Source of the DNA: Odontocerum albicorne
Taxonomy: Eukaryota > Arthropoda > Insecta > Trichoptera > Odontoceridae
NCBI GenBank assembly: GCA_949825065.1
Contig: OX463842.1
Location: 50,633,011 to 50,697,010, forward strand
Direction of reading: 5' to 3'
Length of the DNA: 64,000 bases
Shown piece after piece: positions 51,391-62,430 of the stretch (position 1 is the stretch's first letter; each line of letters starts with the position of its first letter). Below the pieces are notes generated by a model, which was not told the DNA's origin, ran no database searches, and worked only from the letters and a program-made list of their open reading frames with translations. A program made the translations under genes and the position numbers.

Positions 51391-51605
51391 AGGGTGTGGG
51401 CTGAAAAACATCTGGTGTCCCCGTAGCTGGGTTCGCCCTATATTGGTGGGGTGTATCTTGGCCGAGGGGATGTTATTAGATGAGCCCAGACCTTTTGATA
51501 GCTTCTGTATTTAATGTATTATCTGCAATTTATGTGTTTTAGAAGTGTTATTTAAATATAATCTGTACATACTATGTTGCTATCAATAAACCTATTATTT
51601 ATTTA
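51391..51605 (+). mobile_element. LINE-H 3' tail, uninterrupted copy
   Basis: GGTGTGGGCTGAAAAACATC, TGGTGTCCCCGTAGCTGGGT, CTTGGCCGAGGGGATG, GAGCCCAGACCTTTTGATAG, ACATACTATGTTGCTATCAA, then AATAAACCTATTATTTATTT. Used to define the LTR insertion point at 8862. Confidence 0.7.
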
Positions 51606-52434
51606 TTTATTTAAACTTCTTTTTCATGTATAGTAAATATTTATAGTTTCCTGTTCAAGAGTAAAGTAATTTCTTCTTAGTAAATATATTATTTGTAATT
51701 GTTTTTATAAGTCTTATGATCATATCTAGAAGTGAAAGCTGCTAAATAATATTTGAAAAATAAAAGATTTCGAACTACGACACTAATTAAATAATAACTT
51801 TTAAACCGACTTTGTGTTGACACATTGTGTTACACACGGACATAAATACGTACATAAAATGTTTTATCATTTAATGGGTAATTTGGAAATACGAGTCTTT
51901 GAAACTGATAAGAGAAAACTTTAGAAATCCTGTAACACAAGTAGAGAATAGGCGAAAGTTATTGTTTTTTAATGAAAAAAATCCACATAAAAAAACAAAA
52001 TTCTTGTGTTTTGAGATATGAAACCTAATATGAAGTGGGTGTAAGGTACTTAATCTAAATAAACTGGATTCTTGGAGACCGTCCAAAATGTGGAACCATG
52101 TTAGTTACCAAGGAAACATATGTTACTGCTAGATATTAAATTTTAATATTTAGTGTTATTCAAATGAACCTTTAAGGAAGCAACAATGCTTTTATATGAG
52201 GAATAAATTTTCTGTTTTATAATTTACGATTGTTTTAACCATTAAATAACACAAGACCACAAAATATGAATTGATATAGAGTAACTATAGTATTAATAAT
52301 GTAAATAAAAAATATATAAACTAAGAATTTTATTGTTATATAAAATCATGTAAAAATAAAATAAAAATCCGTATTTGTTAGTCCGAAATCATTTTCAAAG
52401 ATGTTATGTTGAGTTGGTTTAAACCAAGAGTTCC
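51606..52434. other. No recognised gene
   Basis: AT-rich unique-looking sequence. A minus-strand frame at 51871-52086 (71 residues) has no family resemblance. Confidence 0.45.
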
Positions 52435-52682
52435 CTAACTTTTTTCAGCCGCAGACCCCTTTACCAAAAACTTTTAAAACCGTCGACCCCCTAGTCATTT
52501 CACAAGTTTGGTATGTAATGTGTTTTTATCAAAAAAGAGTTTTTTTTTAATTATTTTACTTCTTAATTAGGTACATATTGGAATCATACATATTTTGAAG
52601 TAACAAACAAATAGCAGTAGTAAGAGGTCTATTTTTGCTGTCGTCAACCCCCAAATTTTTTAATTGAAACTATCGACCCCTA
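52435..52682. mobile_element. hAT-type MITE, family 2, right-truncated
   Basis: Begins CAAGAGTTCCCTAACTTTTT and carries AAACCGTCGACCCCCTAG and AACTATCGACCCCTAG like 50587-51082, but stops before the right inverted end. About half the interior is also missing. Confidence 0.8.
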
Positions 52683-53049
52683 GAAAAATCAAATCAACTC
52701 CACGAGAACGATGATTTAAACGATGGCTGACGTTTGGATGCGCTGGAATCTTCATCCTTTAGGCAATGGTAAAAAAAATCGAATGTACTGATAAAACACT
52801 CGGCAATGTTGTGGCTGATGAAATTCGTAGCCTGTCTACCTGCTGAGACATCTCTCTTCCAGCCCGAGGGTTTTGTAATCAATTCCCGTTGGTACCCTAA
52901 AATATTTAATTCTGACATTCTAAGTAAATATTTGTTACAAGAAAATTTTAAATAAATCCCTGTTTTATGATGCATAAAAAGTAAAATTCAAACAATGTAT
53001 CACTACAAGACCAAAGACGCCCTCCACGCACCCACACTACAAGAGACCA

Positions 53050-53067
53050 TACCTTAGGGGGGAGCAC
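53050..53067 (+). other. Polypurine-tract-like site before LTR2
   Basis: TTAGGGGGGAGCAC lies directly before the LTR start TGTAGCG. A purine run at this place primes plus-strand synthesis in LTR retrotransposons. A short frame just upstream (DALHAPTLQETIP, stop) could be the last codons of pol, but the match is unproven. It suggests this is a 3' LTR rather than a solo LTR. 52690-53000 is otherwise unassigned. Confidence 0.55.
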
Positions 53068-53429
53068 TGTAGCGACCGTGCGTGCGGTCACTGAACCCAC
53101 CAAGGCGACCCTTGTCCGCGCGGTCATTGAACTCACCTGTGGCCAGTGCGAGACGGCGCCTGGCGAAGGTCGCCCGCGCGGTCATTGAACTCACTAGTAG
53201 CGAACAGCGAGAGCGAGACACCAACATATCTCTTTCCTCTCCTGCAGACCGTAGTATGAAATGTATATGGAACGCGCAACAATAACCATGTGTCCGGCGA
53301 AGCGAGACAGCGACATGTTCTGCGCCGTTCTATACATTATAAATACAGACGCTCTCAATAAACTTTCTCTTTACTTATTCCGATCTCGACGACTTTTATT
53401 CAAACAACCTCATCCTTCTATGCTAAACA
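53068..53429 (+). mobile_element. LTR2 (362 bp), probable 3' LTR
   Basis: Starts TGTAGCGACCGTGCG and ends TTCTATGCTAAACA. Promoter and polyadenylation signals: CATTATAAATACAGACG and CAATAAACTTTCTC. The 5' half is GC-rich and contains three copies of CGCGGTCATTGAACTCAC (53083, 53118, 53176 approximately). Not related to LTR1. No matching 5' LTR in the window. Confidence 0.75.
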
Positions 53430-53751
53430 CAAGTCCCTAAAATATGTTGAAATAAAGACATATCTAATTAAGGAAGGAATTCGAAAAGAAAAGTAAAGGA
53501 TAAATGATTGTGTAGTATTTTGAGATGAATTATTTTATTTATGATGAATTACTTTTGGAGTTTTTTTTAATTCCCTATGGAATTAAATTAATTGCATAAG
53601 ATAATAAGGATAATATTCTGTCTTTTGTTATGTTTGAAATATTTACTACTTGTTTTTTTTTGGTTATAATTATTGTAAGAAGGTATTGCACCACACAAAT
53701 ATTATAAATAAATAAGTAAAAATCTGATAAGAACCTTATTATATAAATACC

Positions 53752-53813
53752 AATGGAATTCGAGCCCGTTAACCTCGGATTGGAAGACAAGCATTTTTCC
53801 ATCTATTGGAAGT
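53752..53813 (-). mobile_element. SINE1 head fragment
   Basis: On the minus strand: GCTTGTCTTCCAATCCGAGG, then ACGGGCTCGAATTCCATTGG, matching the anticodon and B-box region of SINE1. The A box is worn. Confidence 0.55.
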
Positions 53814-54194
53814 CAATCTATATCTAATAGAAAACGAAATCATCACAGTTTAAGTATAATTTAAAACGTCAAAAAGCATGATAGTTCAATATTGGTTTAT
53901 TTAGTAACTAAGCTTAAATTTATATTAAATATGAGAATTTTAATTTAAACCAAGTAAAATGGCGCTACCTTATATTCCAACCAGTTATTAAAATCGATAT
54001 TTGCAATTCAGGTCATATGCATAGAGGTTCACATAAGATTATGGAACAGGAAAATTTTTAATATAACTTAATTTAAAATTTTATGCTAAGAGTGCAATCT
54101 TGTGAGAGCTCTTCGAGATGAGTTCTGGAGTAATATTAGAAGTTATTGCAGTATAATCGCATTTTTTTTTTCATTTCTCTTGTGATGTTAGAGA

Positions 54195-54640
54195 TCAAAA
54201 TCTACCAAAGGGAGCTACCATTTCATATTTAAGAGAACAGTTAGCTTTACCAAGAGCAAAGATTTTATGAACTGGTCGTCCGGAACGCTCCATATCTTTC
54301 AGGTCGAAATTACCGTCTTTGAAATGCAAAAACCATCGACAAGCTGTCCTTTCATTCATAGCATCTTCACCGTACACTTCGCAAATATCGCGAGTAGCTT
54401 TGGCAGCTTTATTCCCTCGATTGAACGCGAACAGAAGGATGTGTCGAAAATGCTCACATTCGTCTATTTTACATTCCATTTTGAAGGCTTGTAATCAAAT
54501 AAAATAAAATATGTAATGTAAAAGCAAACACAATATCTTGTAGAACAGAAAATTTTCTTTCGAATGACGTACAACCTTTACCATTTTGTTTTACTTTTGG
54601 TGCTCATTTTTAAAATTGAAAAAAAAAAATGTACACAACA
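54195..54640 (-). pseudogene. Mariner relic (second family), N-terminal third, truncated
   Basis: From the ATG at 54479: MECKIDECEHFRHILLFAFN, RGNKAAKATRDICEVYGEDA, MNERTACRWFLHFKDGNFDL, KDMERSGRP. After GRP-V the sequence becomes unrelated (HKIFALGKANCSLKYE), stopping at 54195. No catalytic domain. A three-residue insertion (Lys-Ala-Thr) separates it from the copy at 47192. The leader to 54640 is shared with that copy. Confidence 0.8.
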
Positions 54641-55089
54641 CATAATGCAAATTTCACTGAAACGTGTTTTCAAGTGTTTTATATTGTAACATATTTGTGA
54701 ATTTTAGATTTTAGGATGCTTTAAGTACGTTTTTTTATTAGTTCTTTGTTAATAAGAACCTTTTTTGTGTTTTAAGATAAGTTTGAAGGGTTTCGATTCT
54801 CTTTTCTACAAATTTGAAATGTTTTACATAATGTTAAAAAAAAACATAGTCTACGTTTTGAAGGCGCTTTTTTACAACCTTAATTATTTGGGCGACGTCT
54901 AATAAAAAACATTACCGAATAGAATTATATTTAATTGTGGTTATTATCTTTGTTCTTAAGATGTAGGTTGCAACCCCTTTGATACGCTTGCAATCATTTG
55001 TGTTAACTGATCACGGCAACAACCCAAAAAAAACTTTAAAATTACTGAATTGAAAATATTTGCAAACTATAAACTTGAAGCTGACGTAT
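54641..55089. other. No recognised feature
   Basis: AT-rich stretch without motifs. Confidence 0.45.
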
Positions 55090-55300
55090 TGAGTGAAATA
55101 ATACCCTGAAAGTATTGTTGGAGCAAGTGAATAATATTTTGAAATAAAAAAACGTAAAAATTTCGAGAAATGGTAGGAGCTGTATGAGATGGTGTATGGA
55201 TGTGGAAGTGGTGAAAGAAGTATGTTGTGATAGGAAGTCTTGCGCTTTGTTCGCTTTGCCTTCCTCAACAAGGAAACGGGGTAGTTGTATTTACGTAGGG
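55090..55300 (+). pseudogene. LINE-C ORF2 C-terminal fragment
   Basis: Encodes LEQVNNILK, then SRNGRSCMRWCMDVEVVKEV, CCDRKSCALFALPSSTRKRG. Follows the LINE-C order with one stop and one frameshift. The Met at 55184 (MRWCMDVEVV) is internal to the old protein. Confidence 0.65.
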
Positions 55301-55824
55301 CGTAATTTTTTTATGCTTGAACCAGTAATTACACCAAAAATTCTTGAATTCATAATTTTTAATGGAATTATTTTTTAAGTAATTATAATAAAAAAAGGGC
55401 TGACCACTCACAGAGAATATTAAAAAAAAACTTGTTACAAAGTAAATTAATTCAGATAACGTTTATACGAAAATAATTATAGCCTGAGAAAAAAAAAACC
55501 ACCCCTTTTTCCATTACAAGTTCAAATATTATTTTGACCATAGTAAAAACATCAGCAAAGGCTGTTTAATAACTGCTGTCCGATTAAGTATGGTGTTTAT
55601 TGCAAATGAACCGCCATTAAACTAAGTCCCGAAACAGTACGCCGAGATGGGAGTCCCTAAAATGGCAGACGGCCATTCGGTCTCTCTGATAGGAACAAAA
55701 ACTTCGTTGGAACTAAATTAATTCAATCCATTTCTGACAGGGCCGGCGCTTTCAAATAGGTTATGGGTGCGTTGTACGAAAATATCCAATTCTATAGGGG
55801 GATGTGCATCAATTTCCCAGTTGC

Positions 55825-55891
55825 CCAGTTGGTAAGACACATGTCTTTTAAGCTCGGGGGTTGAGAATTTGATTTCAAATGGAACACCTGG
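55825..55891 (+). mobile_element. SINE1-like head, cut by a MITE
   Basis: TTGCCCAGTTGGTAAGACAC (A box region) and GGGGGTTGAGAATTTGATTTC (worn B box) precede the TTAA MITE at 55892, whose insertion ends the match. 55301-55820 shows nothing recognisable. Confidence 0.55.
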
Positions 55892-56526
55892 TTAACCTTT
55901 CCTTCCCGGTGTTGGGTATCTTCCACACGTTGCTTCAACTAACCATCAATATCTCTATAAATATAATAAATACAAGGTTAAGATTCTAAGTATTCCTCCA
56001 TAATATATTTACGCATTGATTTAAAAAATAATATTAATAATAATCAGAATTTATCGACTACATCGTAAGTATTTTCTGAATATCGGAAACAAATTCGCAT
56101 TTAAACGCTGTGAGTGCCTCGATCTTGGGTCTTGACGATAGGTGAAAAGTATGCGGGAAGCGCGACACTATATTCGCATCTCACTTTTGCATACGTCACT
56201 GAATAGCGAGGAGCGCAATTGTCTCCACCTCGCAAGTGTAAACGACGCCCGAGTTAGCCCCCAACCCTGCCGCGCTGCAGTAGCTGTTGAGCTGGCAACG
56301 AGACTAGACCTACGCCCGTTCCGTGAGCGGTGCCAGATGGTTTTTTAATGTTTTCAGCAAATAAATCTCAATTATTATAATTTTTAACTTCAATTATAAT
56401 TAATTAAGGGGATTATCTATGAATGTTCTTATTTTTCCGATTTAAAATCGCTAATTTTTGATCGCGTACTCACTACCCAACACCGGAACACGCGTTTCAT
56501 TTTTATCACCGTAAGGGAAGGGTTAA
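55892..56526. mobile_element. TTAA-flanked MITE, copy 4 (635 bp, diverged)
   Basis: Starts TTAACCTTTCCTTCCCGGTG and ends CCGTAAGGGAAGGGTTAA; TTAA at 55892-55895 and 56523-56526. The middle shares TAAGTATTCCTCCATAATAT, ATGTTTTCAGCAAATAAAT and TTCTTATTTTTCCGATTTA with the others but is clearly older or a subfamily. Confidence 0.8.
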
Positions 56527-56734
56527 GAAAGAAAAATATTGCAAATTGATTTTAAATTGTTTTAACTTATATTTAAATATAATGTTATAATAGGTTATGA
56601 ATAGTTTGATAAACTTAATTTTAAATATTAAATCTAAGAGTGATTAAACTAGCACACCGTGTTCATTCCAATTTGTGTTTTTTGAGAGTATTGACAACTC
56701 TCTCGATCTCCAGACCTTAAGTCGCTTTACAAAT

Positions 56735-57345
56735 ATATTTACTGTGGCTGCGAGTCATTTTTCTTCTCCCGAGACGTTTAACCTTGTGTCCAGCGTCACT
56801 TTATAATTTTTTTTAACCTGGCGAGTTAATTGCCATGTGGCAATCTCTTCCAACCAACCAGAAAGATGTTTTATAGGCCCTAAGTGAAAACCAGACTGGA
56901 ATCCTATTTTAAAAAAATCTGGGTTCCAGCGGGGATCAAACCCGCAACCTCCGGATCGGCAGACAAGTGTCTTACCACCAGGCCACGGAGGTCGTCACTT
57001 CTATTCTTTTTAAAATTAGGTGTGTCACTACCGGAGGAAAAGGCTCTTTTTTGTGTCTTCGTGACGGTGCATTTATAAACAACAAAGAAGACTTCGTTAC
57101 GTTTTTTTTAATCTTCTTTTATTAGGCGCTATCTGAAATCGAGTCCAGAACTCTTAAATCTGCCCAAAGCAATCCCTTCTTCTTTACCGCGTTACGTTGC
57201 AGTCATAAAAAAATCCCCTTATATTGTAGATCGCGCTAGACGGACAATTATTTTCTTCTCCATAGCAGCGTGGACGGTGGTGGGATTGCACTGAATTTAT
57301 ATTAAAATATTAATTTCATATATTATTTATAGGTAAGGCATTAAC
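56735..57345 (-). mobile_element. Penelope-associated region (relative of 26493-26930), split by SINE1
   Basis: TGGCTGCGAGTCATTTTTCT, CTCCCGAGACGTTTAACC, AACAAAGAAGACTTCGTTAC, CCCAAAGCAATCCCTTCTTC and CATAGCAGCGTGGACGGTGG match 26500-26880. As at that locus it lies directly after a Penelope 3' end on the minus strand, so it is probably the 5' part of the next Penelope unit or part of its long terminal repeat. SINE1 is inserted at 56817-56991. Confidence 0.65.
56817..56991 (-). mobile_element. SINE1 copy, full length, inside Penelope-associated DNA
   Basis: Minus strand: GACGACCTCCGTGGCCTGGT, GGTAAGACACTTGTCTGCCG, TTGCGGGTTTGATCCCCGC, GTTTTCACTTAGGGCC, TTGGTTGGAAGAGATTGCCA, CATGGCAATTAACTCGCCAG. 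CGTCACTT occurs on both sides of the insertion (56799-56806 approximately, and before CTATTCTTTTT), a 7-8-bp duplication. The tail is the LINE-E tail. Confidence 0.82.
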
Positions 57346-57725
57346 ACTGTGGAGGCTTAAAAACATTGTAATTTATTGTATCAAACACTGTTTATTCCAC
57401 TTTTTTGTAATGGTTTAACCCAACTGGTTGTAAAGCTTTCACCTCATCTTCAGGGGAGCACAAACAAGACTGAATTATGTTTGTGACAATAATTAGCCAT
57501 TTCAGAATAAATTAGAGGATTTGGATTAAGGCGGATTTGTGTTCACGAAATCTCTTTTCAAAAGATCTTCCTGTCTTTCCTATATATAAATTATCACAGT
57601 CAGCACATAACACTTTTATACGTATTAAATTATGTTTTTTTATTAAATTAGTTGTTATCGGAATGATACATAATATATATTGTTTTGTTTTTATACAAAG
57701 GCGGCATAAGCCCCTAGCGTCGGAC
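57346..57725 (-). mobile_element. Penelope-like element 3' end with GIY-YIG endonuclease fragment
   Basis: Read from 57640 down: KKHNLIRIKVLCADCD, then NLYIGKTGRSFEKRFREHKS. The C-x-x-C, YIGKT, R and EH pattern is that of the GIY-YIG endonuclease domain which follows the reverse transcriptase in Penelope ORFs and nicks target DNA. A frameshift follows (the next codons fit NPNPLIYSEMANY in another frame), then a large deletion of the C-terminus, then the shared 3' end with CTGAAGATGAGGTG and TGGAATAAACAGTGTTTGAT. Not functional. Confidence 0.82.
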
Positions 57726-58175
57726 TAGACTTTCAACTTCAGATGTCTTTGTCAAAATTGTTGGACCTTGAAATCGTTTTGTTCTCAACGTGTAAAGCAT
57801 TCATTAATTGAAACGATTTATTTTACGAAAAAGAAAATTTCGATTTGGAAGGACTTGAATAAATTACTAAGTCAAGTAAGAAATTTCGAAATGCCTTAAT
57901 AGATGGTAAATGAGGGTAAATTTAATTTAATTGTGATATCAGTAAATACCAATAAAACACTGCAGGAAAAGCTTTAAAAGTTAATAAACAATGTGGTACT
58001 TAGAAACATAAAATAAATAACTTAGCGCCATCACTGAAATGTCGATAGTTAATTATTTACGAAATAGAGTGTTATATGGTACATATGTCATATTAATCTT
58101 CACTATCACTTCAAGTATTAAATAAAGTAGGCAGAGACACCCAATCTCTACTTTATTTTATCTTACTTCACATAC
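57726..58175. other. No recognised feature
   Basis: AT-rich sequence. The first 50 bp may still be Penelope. Confidence 0.4.
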
Positions 58176-58335
58176 GACCTTCATGGCCTAGTTTGTAAGA
58201 CGCGTCTTGCAACCTAAGGGTGGCAGGTTCGATTTCCGTTGGAATCAAGAATTCCAATTCCATCTGGCTTTCCCTTAAGACCTTTTTACATTCTTTTAGG
58301 CTAGTAAGTAAGCCCGCCAGGCTACACAGTTTACA
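58176..58335 (+). mobile_element. SINE1 copy, worn
   Basis: ACGACCTTCATGGCCTAGTT, TGTAAGACGCGTCTTGCAAC, GGCAGGTTCGATTTCCGTTG, TCTGGCTTTCCCTTAAGACC, then AAGTAAGCCCGCCAGGCTA. Full structure with a deletion before the tail. The sequence after it, CTTGGCATGCTTTAAGA at 58374, also occurs in the LINE-E end at 743. Confidence 0.7.
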
Positions 58336-58859
58336 ATGAGAGCGCAATACAAGCTCGGATGATAATATAAGTCCTTGGCATGCTTTAAGACGTGCCATTA
58401 AGTGACTATAAAACATTACACGCCAAAGAGCATCTACCCTTTAATGTTGCATATTTCAAATAGTTTGAACTGAAGAATCACCAATAATGCCTTAAAGCAG
58501 CAATCTACCTATTTTACAGATTAAGTCTATTACATACTAAATGACCAGCCAGTCTATCAATGTAGCCTGTTCTATTCGCATGATCCATTAGACGATTAAC
58601 ATTCTGAGACCCTGACGAACTTAGTGAAACTGGGTTATGCGTTTAGAGACTATCAATACCCCCATTCCAGTTTTAGCCATGTTAAATATTTTACAGCTTC
58701 GTTTATTTTACTCCATCCACTAGATTAATCAGATTAATCAGACAGATAGGACTTACAAGAGAAGAATTAGTATGTTGGACTGTAGACCCAGAAAACGGAG
58801 GATTTTTATGACATCTCTGTAGTGTTTGTTGATGGAAAATAGGGAGTTTGATTTGATTA

Positions 58860-59280
58860 TATTTATTTATAAGCAAACAATACAATGTACGAGTACCTTG
58901 TAACAAAAATAACGAAAAATAAAAAAAGCCAGCAGTGAGTCCTTAACAAATTTAGTTTGATAGAATACACAAAAAAATTACAACAAAAATACTTAGAATG
59001 AAACAGGTGTTAAGTCGTAACCAACACAATACGTGTCCGTCCACAGGCGCACAGACCGCACTCCGCAAAAAAATACAAACACAGCAGACTAATCACTGAA
59101 AAACAAAATACAAATTAAAAAACGAAGTATAAAAAATGGAATCAGACTGGTCCAACTTAACAAATACTCAAAAAGCACGGGGAAAATCACAAAAAAAACA
59201 CACAATAAACAATTAAAAACAGTTCAAAAAAGGTCTTCAAAAGTTCTCAAAAGACACGCGGGGTCCCACTTCAAGGCTCG
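58860..59280 (-). mobile_element. LINE-F 3' end, second copy
   Basis: ACGATTACAACAAAAAT-like, CAACACAATACG-x-G-x-CCGTCCACAGGCG and CACAGACCGCAC blocks resemble 40080-40200 (CAACCCAATACGAGGCAATC, CAAAGGCGTACAGCCCGCAC). Similarity is moderate and gapped. Confidence 0.5.
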
Positions 59281-59969
59281 GATATTTGAAATAAATATAA
59301 TACATTTACGGATATATCGCTAATAAGTAAAATAAAGAATAAATATAAAAACAACTCAAGGAAAATAGAAATGAGAATCAGAACTGAATAGAAGTTAAGA
59401 TAAATTATGGAATATTTTAAAATAAATACTGCTCCTTTTTTAAAAAGGTTGCTAGGATGATTTGTCACCACATAAAATCATAAAGTTTAGTTTTTTCTAT
59501 TTTAAATTGAAAACTGGCTATATTATTTTGATGGTATTTCTAGTAGTTTTTTTTTTCTGTAAATAGATGTGTTGTTAAAATTTATTTGTTTAAAAAAAAT
59601 CACCCCTTTGTTGGAGCACTGCCACCCGATTAACCCGAGTTGGCTCTCATTATAGTTAGTGAGTTAAGCGTTTATGGTAATAATTTGCTAAAAAGGATAT
59701 GAAATATATAGATGGAAACCAAATATTAAATAATGCTAATTTGAGTGAAGATTTAAGGACTTTTTCCATTAGTTACATATGGAATTACTACTACATATGG
59801 TTGACATTTCGAAAACGTTGCACCTCACATTTTCATGGTAATGCCAAGAAAAATGTTAGACATCTTTAAAATTATTTAAAGAAAGTAAAAAATCTTAAAA
59901 CATATTTGCAATATTCACAATATTATTTAATATTGAGAATTATTTTTTGTTTTCCATTTTAATCATTTT
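59281..59969. other. No recognised gene
   Basis: AT-rich. A hydrophobic minus-strand frame at 59271-59471 (66 residues) is most likely chance from AT-rich sequence. Confidence 0.4.
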
Positions 59970-60380
59970 AATGGAGTGGAATCATGGACTCTCAAAGTAA
60001 GTAGTATGAACCGACTGGAAGCATTCGAAATGTGGATGCACCGGAGAATGCTACGGATACCCTGGACGGATATGGTCAGCAATACAAGGGTTCTTCAAAG
60101 AGCCAAAGTTGATAGACAGTTGCTGACTAATGTTAAAATCCGAAAGGTGTCCTACTTGGGTCATGTACTTAGAGGAGCAAAGTACAAATTACTGCACCTG
60201 ATCATCCAAGGCAAAATATAAAGCCGAAGAGGTGTTGGCAGGAGGCAAATCTCCTGGCTCCGCAATATACGTGATTGAACTGGCATAAAGGGCGTTGGAG
60301 ATCTTTTTCGGGCTGCCGGGGACAAAAATGTCTACTGTCAAGTGATATTCAACGTTGGGGGACCTGACATGATACTGAGA
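59970..60380 (+). pseudogene. LINE-B ORF2 C-terminal region
   Basis: MESWTLKVSSMNRLEAFEMW, MHRRMLRIPWTDMVSN, VLQRAKVDRQLLTNVKIRK, SYLGHVLRGAKYKLLHLIIQ, GKI, then a stop where the relative at 48045 has Glu. The rest (RRGVGRRQISWLRNIRD) follows in frame. The other copies are at 12936 and 48035, both inverted relative to this one. Confidence 0.8.
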
Positions 60381-61189
60381 AGAATATTTTAATCTTAGCT
60401 AAGTGACTGAGAAGCGATCATGGAAATAGTTTGAAAAATTTTATGTGAGAGAAATGTAAGAAGAGTTGAGAAATAGGCGAGCATAAAAGACGAGATTCAC
60501 GGATTTGAATGAAGTGAAATCTGTGTGCATATATAATATATAAAGACTAGATTTTATTATTTTTACCTATATTCTAAAGGGACCTGGCGTGATGGTATGT
60601 ACGTATACTTTGTAAAATTGATTGCGAGTTATTTTAAAGTAATATTTTTTTAACTTTGAAGTAAAAATAAACATCCCTCAACAAGGGGTAGAAATTGGGC
60701 AGTGTGATTAATTAGCTATAAATTGATTTTTTCCAAAACTGAAAGAATCGTTTTGAACTGTCAAGAAATATTCTGATTTATGAGTACTTCTGCAATCGGC
60801 TGAAATATCGAAACAGTAAATGTAAAAGAAAATATTGTGCAAAAGGAGATGTAAGGAAAGGAAATAAAAAGGTCAACCAGGCTATTAGCTTCAGCTATTC
60901 CGTTCCGTGGAATTTTCTCTGCACCATTTGTTAACCCTTCATTCAAAACCCTTTGGGTCCGACGATGCCATTTGAATTACGCCGGAAAAGTATTTTTACT
61001 AGTGCCGCGAGTATAAAAATTTTCAAATAAAAATGCTACTTCTCTCTCGAAAAAAAAATGATGTCTCTTTTGGAATAAAAATGTTGTATTGTGTTACACT
61101 TTCGTTGTATTGTGTTACAATACGAACTGTTGTATACAATACGAATTTCGTTGTATACAATACGAATTGTATTATTAAACCGAATTAAA
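60381..61189. other. No recognised gene
   Basis: AT-rich. A small cluster of TTGTATTGTGTTACA and TTGTATACAATACGAA words lies at 61080-61170; TTGTATACAATACGAA includes a palindrome but is short. Confidence 0.45.
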
Positions 61190-61500
61190 GGTGGCCTGTC
61201 AGAAATATAGTAAGAGACCTTCTGTACTTCTTTTGATATGCCACTTCCAAAAGAAATAAGTTGGCCCTAATACATTTATTCCTGGACAGTGGCTCTCCAT
61301 CTACAATAATTGGTTTTGGAGCCACAAATATGTTCATTATATATTTGGTCTTTATTGTGTTGCTGACATCTTCCAGTTCCAGCAGTTGGTGCTGAAGATC
61401 ATTCGGGTTTTGTCAAAATGTAACAATATCGTCTGCAAATTTCAAATGTTTCAGGTATTTTCCATTAATCGATAACCCCTTATTGATTGGTATTACTATA
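61190..61500 (-). pseudogene. LINE reverse-transcriptase fragment (FADD motif)
   Basis: On the minus strand: NGKYLKHLKFADDIVTF, then QNPNDLQHQLLELEDVSN, KYIMNIFVAPKPIIVDGEPL. FADD is the catalytic motif of RTE-like reverse transcriptases, and I-x-VDG-x-PL is its usual downstream block. One stop right after DIVTF. The LINE family cannot be linked to a C-terminus here. Confidence 0.75.
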
Positions 61501-61529
61501 TACAGTCATATAAAATTAGATTACATAGA

Positions 61530-61960
61530 TTACAGTGCGCTAGGCTTTCCTATCTAGATATATATTCTCATACAACTTGTACTATTTCTCTGACTTTCTA
61601 CGTTTCTTTCATTCGAAAAAAATATACATTTGATCCAACCATACTTTCCTTGATATTCTTCTCACACGCTTTCTACTCTCATGTTCACTACATATTTGTT
61701 TTGTTAGTCTTGTGCCATGTATTCGTTCCACATACCTAAACACTCTCAGTACGCTCTCTTCATCTTCCTCAACAAATCAACCTTAAGTTAACATTTATCC
61801 CTATTACCTTCATTCCTTATTCTCTCATTCATATTCCTCCATTTATTCTTCCCAACTTTTTTTCTACAGCTTTTATTTGGCTAGCCTACCAGTAATTTTT
61901 CTCGTTCACTTTTTACTCCCAGATTTATTTAGTAAACTATTTATCTTGTGACCAGCAGCT
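61530..61960 (-). pseudogene. LINE-C ORF2 C-terminal region, decayed
   Basis: Minus strand: KVWLDQMYIFF (from AAGTATGGTTGGATCAAATG), SQRN-x-TSCMRIY-like, and upstream ERIHGTRLTKQI (GAACGAATACATGGCACAAG). Same order as other LINE-C copies, with stops. Confidence 0.6.
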
Positions 61961-62059
61961 ACACACTTTGATGTAGAGCATTACAATTCTAAAGACTTGA
62001 ACGAAAAAAATATGAAATATTTCCTATTTTATACAAGGCATAAGAATCTTTAGATAATA

Positions 62060-62430
62060 CATCTAGTTCTTCATAGCATGCTCTATGCTGAGCGTCGGGA
62101 TCCTCTGCTATGCCACTTGTCTCCATCCCTGGGCAATTTTGAATGCAGCACTTAAAGAATATCTGTTAACTCCTTTATTTGATCCATGCTATCTCATAGG
62201 ACACCGTCTTCTTGATCACGTTCCCTTAACTCTCCTTGTGATCACTAAATTTTCTGGACTTTTCAAGCAACATGCTCAAAATACGTAAGGATTTTTTCCT
62301 GTACTTTGTCGAAAGTCTATCGATAATCTCAGATTCTTGGATAACAGAGACGTAAGTGTGCCTTGCGGTCCATAAGATGCTGAGCATCCGCTTCCAACAC
62401 CACATATCGAAGACATATACATCATGTTTG
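62060..62430 (-). pseudogene. LINE-D ORF2 C-terminal region
   Basis: Minus strand: MWCWKRMLSILWTARHTYVS, VIQESEIIDRLSTKYRKKSL, RILSMLLEKSRKFSD, KGT, stop, SRRRCPMR, then AAFKIAQGWRQVA. This fits another common insect LINE C-terminus (CWRRLLRI-x-WTA-x-RTNVSIL-x-ELGI, then GT-x-x-RGRSP-RW). Several stops. Confidence 0.65.
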
